Shown: in pieces, positions 58,274-64,000 of the stretch
How positions within the stretch are numbered: the first letter of the stretch is position 1
Layout: every line of letters starts with the position of its first letter
Source: Acorus gramineus
Taxonomy: Eukaryota > Streptophyta > Magnoliopsida > Acorales > Acoraceae
Reading direction: 5' to 3'
Assembly (NCBI GenBank): GCA_030737835.1
Contig: CM060849.1
Location: 22,552,074 to 22,616,073, forward strand
Length of the DNA: 64,000 nucleotides
Made by a program: the position numbers and the translations under genes
The notes under the pieces: model-generated
The model's input: only the letters and a program-made list of their open reading frames with translations
What the model was told of the DNA's origin: nothing
Database searches by the model: none

Positions 58274-61174
58274 ATCTAACTCCGGATCACGCATACACAC
58301 GTAATAAAAATTCTCATATAATAAATGTATATATAAGCTCAAATAACATATATAAGATGATTTTTATGGTCAGATGTATATATTTTAATAAAATAATTAC
58401 ATGTTTTAATGATGTACATTTCTAATTGAACATATATGGAATGGCACGTTACAAAGGAAACGCTGCACATAATATAAGAACACGCACATAATATAAGAAC
58501 ACCCATTCCGTATCATCTATTGTGTTTTTTTAATTAATATGAATTCGTTCAAATTAAAATTAATCATTACAATTTAAGCAATATTCCTTCCCTTGTTGTA
58601 CCTCATGTTTGACCAAAATGTTTGCATGACAACTTGACAAGAAAGGAGATGCTATTAGTTGGTTGTGTGGTTAGTTTTTTTAGTCTGTGTGGTTTACACT
58701 TTTTTCTTTTCCTTATAAAGAATCTATGATTTAATTACAACAGAAATATATTAAGATATATTAATATATTTTTTTTAAAAAATAATTTTCATACACTACA
58801 ATTTACAATCATTAATTTATCCCTCTTGTTAATTAGATGGATAATGAAACAATAAGACCATGTAGTTGACCAAGTCAAAGTTGATCGCTCATGTGACCCA
58901 CTGATAGGATGACATGATCTCATTTCTCTCTCCCTAAAATGATAGAAAAAACACTTATTATTATGCAAATATCATTCAAGAAACTAATAGTGCCAGGATT
59001 GTGGAACATTATAAAAATATGAATACCTTGGAGATTTCATATTCAAAATTATGTATCCAAGAAATATATTCTCCATAAAAGACTTGGATAAAAACTTAAA
59101 AACATTTAGATGGTTTCAAAATTCAGGAATCAGACCTAATTATTATAAGTACTATTGAGATTATAAAAAACAAATTGACATATGCACTGTTAGTCCAAAA
59201 TTGTGTTCTAATACATTAATTCACGTTTTATTCACTTTGTAATGGTTCTATATATGGTGGCAAACGTTTGGTGCTAATTGGTTAAATTTTTTACCAGGGG
59301 ATATCCAATCTCTAATGGAAGAAGCATATATAAATCTATAAAATAATATTGATTTATCAAAATATTATAGTCAAACTGAGATACTATGGGTCCTTCAATG
59401 AGAATTTCAATGGAGAAGAAATTTCCTCCTTATCTTAAAAAGACATGTATACAAAATGGTGGGTCAAATATGACCCGTAGAAAATTTTATCAAATCATAA
59501 ATTATAAATTTTAAAAAAATAAAAGAAAATAAGTATGTGAATATTAAAGCCTTATTATTGGGTAGTACACGAGATTTCAAAAACTTAGTCAAGAAGTAAT
59601 TGAATTAAAGGTGTATGAGCATATGTTCAAAATATGTAAAAGAGAGAAAGAGAGAAAGAGACCACAGGTAATAAAAACGCCAACAAGCTCTCAAGGTACA
59701 TTGGCAACCAACTCCCAAGGAACAGAAAATAAAAATATAGGAAATGATGATATGCTTAATGATTTCCCAGTAGATGAATTTGATCGAGCCAAAAGGTCAA
59801 CAAAAAAAAATTAAAAAAATAATCTTGAATGTGACTCACAAAGCAAAGCATGTTTACTCACTGTTATAGTATGTTCATTCACGGATATGCTCCATCAAAA
59901 ATAAGAAGATATGGATTTCATTCAGAAAACCACTAAAATAAAAGACAAAAAGTAACATTTCCACTCAAAGAAAACTGACTAAAGGTAAAAAAAAAACAAA
60001 ATGTCAATTGCATAATAACATTGGATTTCAAGGTATTAAAATCCAGAAGGCATTAAAACTATAAAAAAAAAGCATGACATGAAGGGAAGGCATTGATGGA
60101 GTGCTACCTCAAATAACTCTAAGTCATTTTAGTGTTCTGTAATATCTAATATAGGGAAGAAGAAGAAGAAGAAGAGGTCATTCTCAACCCTGGTATTTTA
60201 AATTTTTAATTATTTCATGCTGTAAGCTTATGTGTATGAGCGACATTATTGAAAGTATATCGTAAGAATTTCATCTTACTTTCAAGAGCTTATTTATCAA
60301 TCAGAAGAACAATGTGAGGGTGGTGTAAGTGTGTATTGACCTATTCAAGCGTGGCAAGGAAGGGTGGTGTAAGACTGATATAATTGCCCACTGAATTTTT
60401 ATATGTTAGAAGATTGGGGATTATTGTTTCCAAAGATTTATAAATAAATAAAAATTAGCCATCTGTGTTAACCTTCAATTTCACATGTAACTGCAAGTGA
60501 GATGCATGTTATTTAAATACATATTGTCGGTCATAAAAAAATATAGCAAACATTGTAGTATAATAAAGTTTTTCAAAGGTCAATTATTATTTTCATTATT
60601 AAAACACAAATATTTTAATCAATATTAGTTTTCATGGTTCTCTCAAGAAAATTGAGGGACACATGTTAGAGGGATCGCCGTTAACCTATCCACAACTTCA
60701 ACAGATCGAGTAAGTGATAATTTCAAATATGAATCGTATCATATTTTTGTTTATCTCTAGATCTACCACACTTTTTAGTAATATTTCTCCTAATTTTTTT
60801 CTCGCTTTTCTCTCATTTTCATATCGACTATTCGACTATATCCTGCATATACTCACAAACTATTTTTTTTTATGTGAATTGTATATAATATTACATGATT
60901 TTTTAATTAAACAAAAGAACCAGACAAACAGTAACAAAATGAAACCGACAATGCGGAGGTCACTACTCAGCCACTGAATAAGTATCAATACCCAAACAAA
61001 CATTATTTTTCAGTTGTCTAAAAATATATTGGACTTTTATTAGAGCAAAAAAACACACATTGCCTTGCCCCCAGTTTATTTTCCACGTGAATCAGGCCTC
61101 CAATGCGACAGGAACCAGACCTACAAATTCCATTGATCCTTCTCTTCAATTCAACCCAACATAACAATGCATTC
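58274..61174. other. Non-genic interval between the Pack-MULE and the chitinase
   Basis: AT-rich. An open frame at 59611-59814 has no recognisable product. A stretch near 59180-59460 has weak resemblance to LINE ORF2 remnants but too many stops to assign. A GAAGAAGAAG tract lies at 60156-60177. Confidence 0.5.
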
Positions 61175-61719
61175 TCAGTGTCCCCAAGTTTTCGCAGCTG
61201 TCAATACCAAGCAATCAAACAACGATAACGTTAGACACAGTGTCACATGTAACTCTTTTTGCAGTCTCTATGTGTTTTTATTTGAAATCATATAGAAATG
61301 AAAATAGATGTTCCAATGAAAACAAAAATTACATGTTTAATATGCTGAAACATATATCTCGTCCATGAAATAAATTAAACTGCATGCTTGTTATACATAA
61401 AGTCAAGAGCTGTTCATCATGTACTTGACTACTCAAGATCAACCCAAAAAAACAAAAAATGAAACAACAGTTTGCTCACATATTACTGTGAGTTTACTCT
61501 TAAGAGGGATGGAGCTAGGTAAGGCAAAATGATTGATGAGTGTATTAGCATTCAAAATATATAATCTACAAGTTATAATCTATGTATAATCCTATAATTG
61601 AAAATTGATATGTCCAAGCCTCATATGTGACCCATGTGATGTCCACACCATTTTATTTTTTTTTAAATATCGCATTAATTTGTCTATTGCAATACATATG
61701 TACATATGATTTTATAAAA

Positions 61720-61770
<51 letters not shown>

Positions 61771-64000
61771 CAATAATATATTTTTTTCTTTAAAAAAAAA
61801 TATAAAATAAATAAATCTTCATATTATTATAGAATTCATACACTATGATAATGTAACACATCACTGTATTATATATTAACACCCTTAGTAAAATTAAAAT
61901 ATAAAATCAACGTGCTATAATCTATAATCCATGAATTATGAATTAAAAACCCGTGAAGCCATACCTTGTCTAGAGAGGATCCAGTTCAAATCTTGCCCGA
62001 GTGCCCAGAAGAAGTACCCACCGAGCCCCTTCGCCTCAGCGTACCTCACCTTCTGCGTCACCGACCTACTATCATCGTACCCGACCCACTCCGTCCCCTT
62101 GTAAGCATAAGCCGATCCCGTCCCACTATCGTACACTTCCGTCCACCCCTCCAACCCCTCGATCTCCGTGTATGTCATCGCCCCGTCGTCCCCGGGCCCC
62201 ACACCGACCGCCGGCGCGCCTATGCCGTGCTCCGCCGCGTCCTTCAGCTTCCACGACCTCCCGTACGCCGGCAGGCCCATCACAACCTTCTGGCGGGGGA
62301 CACCTGACGATGTCCACGACGTGAGGCCGTAGCTGGTGCTGACGTTGCTGGTAGCATCGTAGAGCGCGGCGTGTTCGCCGGTAGCAGAGGTGTCCCACGA
62401 GCCGTGGTAGTCGTAACACATGGCGTTGATCCAGTCTAGGTTCTTGGCTATGGAACTCGACGGGTAAGACCTGTATCATACCATTACATTTTTTTTTACA
62501 CAAGCATGGTTACATTTAATCTTTTTTTATACTAAAATATGTGTCCTTTATATGCATAGATAAAAATCCAGTAAAATATATACATCATTTTTTTTTGTTC
62601 ACTTTCCCAAAACTCGATTCGCCCTTCGATAAAGCATATGCATTGTTAATTTTATCAAAGCATATATACAGTTACATGATGTTTATTTTAAAAAAAAATT
62701 AAAAGCATATGTGGTCTGTGTTTAGGATTATAAAAAGAATTGAGGTTAACATTTTCCTTTTTATATTCATGTTTAATTGAGTTAATGGTTATCGATTCAA
62801 TTGTTAGATTAATTAAAATCAATATTTGATATTATTATGATATAATAAATATATTAATTATTATTAAAATATAAAAAAATAAAAAGAATGCAAATATTTT
62901 TCATGATATAGAACATGCAATCAAAATCCAAGATGTATCTTCCTTTTTTGGATTATGTAAACATGGAATTATAGATTGAGATCATAAATCCAAAGAACCT
63001 TTTTGAATTTCGATTTATGAGATTGATTAATGTAAAATTAAAAATTTGGTCGTTCGGTTCACCTAATTCAGATTGGTTGAAGGTTCAACAACAAGAAGTT
63101 TAATTGACCAGGTCAAATCGGATTCTAGAACATATAAACAGTAAGACCTAATAAAAATCCCATATGCATCACTCATATATGTTATGCAAGATATTAGAAT
63201 CAGAAGACCGAAGAACAAATGCGTGACCAATCTTTTATTGAATAAAAAAATGACCAGTTAGAAATTATAGATTTGATTAGCAACGTCATCACGATGCATA
63301 AACAAATCATTAAATAGTACAATAATTCTCTTTGTACAATCTCACACCCTAAATCCTCTTCTACTTAATGAAAGAATTGTATAGTTTGAAAATAAACCGA
63401 TTCAACCCATCAGTGTTCGATTGTCAAAACCATATGTTCAAGCAATACTTTGACTCTATTAAAAAATTTAAATTAGTTCTAATTTATTACTCAATTTTAA
63501 AAGTTAATGAGGTTTGAAGAGTCAAAACCCTGCATCCCCGTGACTCTAACTAAAGAACAAATCTTGTCATGGTTAACATTTAGAAAAAATTTAGTGACAA
63601 CAAAATCTAATCAATTTGAGTGTCAAAACAAAAAAAAAATTGATGTTGTGTTAAAATAACATGTCATCTTTTCAAATCAATTTATAGATTACATGTATGT
63701 GAGACGTACACAAACAAGAATCTATACCTGGGAACATCACCGGGGAGGAAAAAGCGGTTGGAGAAGTAAACGGCGGCGGTCAGCAGCAGCGGCCTTTGTC
63801 CGCTGGTGGCGGATTCCGAATCTATCGCCGCCCGCCACTCCTCAAAAAGCAGACCCAGATTGACCATCTCCGCCGCGTCCTTCGGGGACTCCCAATCCAA
63901 ATCAAACCCGTCCACGTCGTTCTCCCTCGCCACCTCGATCGTCGACCGTATGAACCTCGACCGCGTGTCCTCCGCGCCGGACATGTTGGAGAAGACTGCG
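61175..64000 (-). CDS. GH18 (class V) chitinase; 3' part, runs off the right edge
   Basis: Secreted or vacuolar hydrolase of chitin or other GlcNAc polymers, as in plant class V chitinases (At4g19810 type). Exons on the minus strand: 63728 to beyond 64000, 61965-62470 and 61175-61197, with closing phases. The first shows the GH18 catalytic signature DGFDLDWES (DxxDxDxE; the last E is the acid/base) and then LLTAAVYFSNRF. The second shows KNLDWINAMCYDYHGSW, the +1 subsite region, VVMGLPAYGRSW and GLGGYFFWALGQDLNW. The last exon is 23 nt and completes the typical ending LSRQAAKTWGH. Splice sites: CCCAG|GTATAG, ACAG|GTC, CAAG|GTATGG, GACAG|CTG. Plant relatives usually have WEYP; here it is WESP. 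The signal peptide and N-terminus lie beyond 64000. If the last intron were not spliced the protein would end GMASRVFNS instead. Confidence 0.93.
61722..61764. repeat. TA microsatellite in the last chitinase intron
   Basis: More than 20 TA repeats in the intron between the last two chitinase exons. Likely length-variable. Confidence 0.9.

Noticed and set aside
59100-59460. Possible LINE ORF2 remnant
   Set aside because: Only scattered resemblance with many stops; no W-x-x-W-x-x-RN core or zinc motif could be fixed.
62001-62324. Plus-strand Arg/Pro/Thr-rich frames opposite the chitinase
   Set aside because: Antisense shadows of the GC-rich GH18 exon.

Overview
The window is nuclear DNA from a flowering plant, most likely a eudicot. 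This is inferred from AT-rich, intron-rich genes with GT-AG junctions, a type-B cytokinin response regulator, a plastid-type DnaJ, a BAHD acyltransferase, an intron-containing elongator tRNA-Met, and a dense load of hAT, Mutator-like (MULE), Tourist-like and LINE sequences. No species is assigned.

Layout. 0.3-1.6 kb: 5' part of a BAHD acyltransferase of the BAT1/DRL1 type (minus strand, runs off the left edge). 2.2-14.6 kb: transposon territory, with a 1.7 kb MULE, a LINE tail, MITEs and a 5.0 kb MULE (7761-12805) that carries a decayed Plant Mobile Domain gene and a 90-bp hairpin minisatellite. 16.7-20.2 kb: a complete ARR10/ARR12-like type-B response regulator (minus). 20.7-39 kb: a roughly 18 kb gene-free tract of hAT, MULE, LINE and MITE insertions, several with exact target-site duplications. 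39.2-45 kb: a chloroplast DnaJ (DJA5/DJA6 type, plus strand, seven coding exons). 45.4-49.8 kb: MITEs, a hAT element and a three-deep transposon nest. 49.8 kb: tRNA-Met(CAU). 50.1-56.4 kb: a nine-exon calcineurin-like metallophosphoesterase of the cyanobacterial/plant TIGR04168 kind (minus), with transposons in its introns. 57.2-58.3 kb: a small MULE holding a captured, decayed piece of a BRI1-like LRR gene. 61.2-64 kb: a GH18 (class V) chitinase gene (minus) running off the right edge.

The five host genes are unrelated single genes and show no shared pathway. Exon models were built by hand from reading frame, splice signals and family resemblance; phases close correctly in all of them. The most notable things are the MULEs with internal hairpin arrays, the Pack-MULE, the nested insertions dated by their target duplications, four hAT families that each carry their own terminal motif array, and micro-exons and GC-AG introns in host genes. 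No retroviral or LTR-element protein-coding sequence was recognised.
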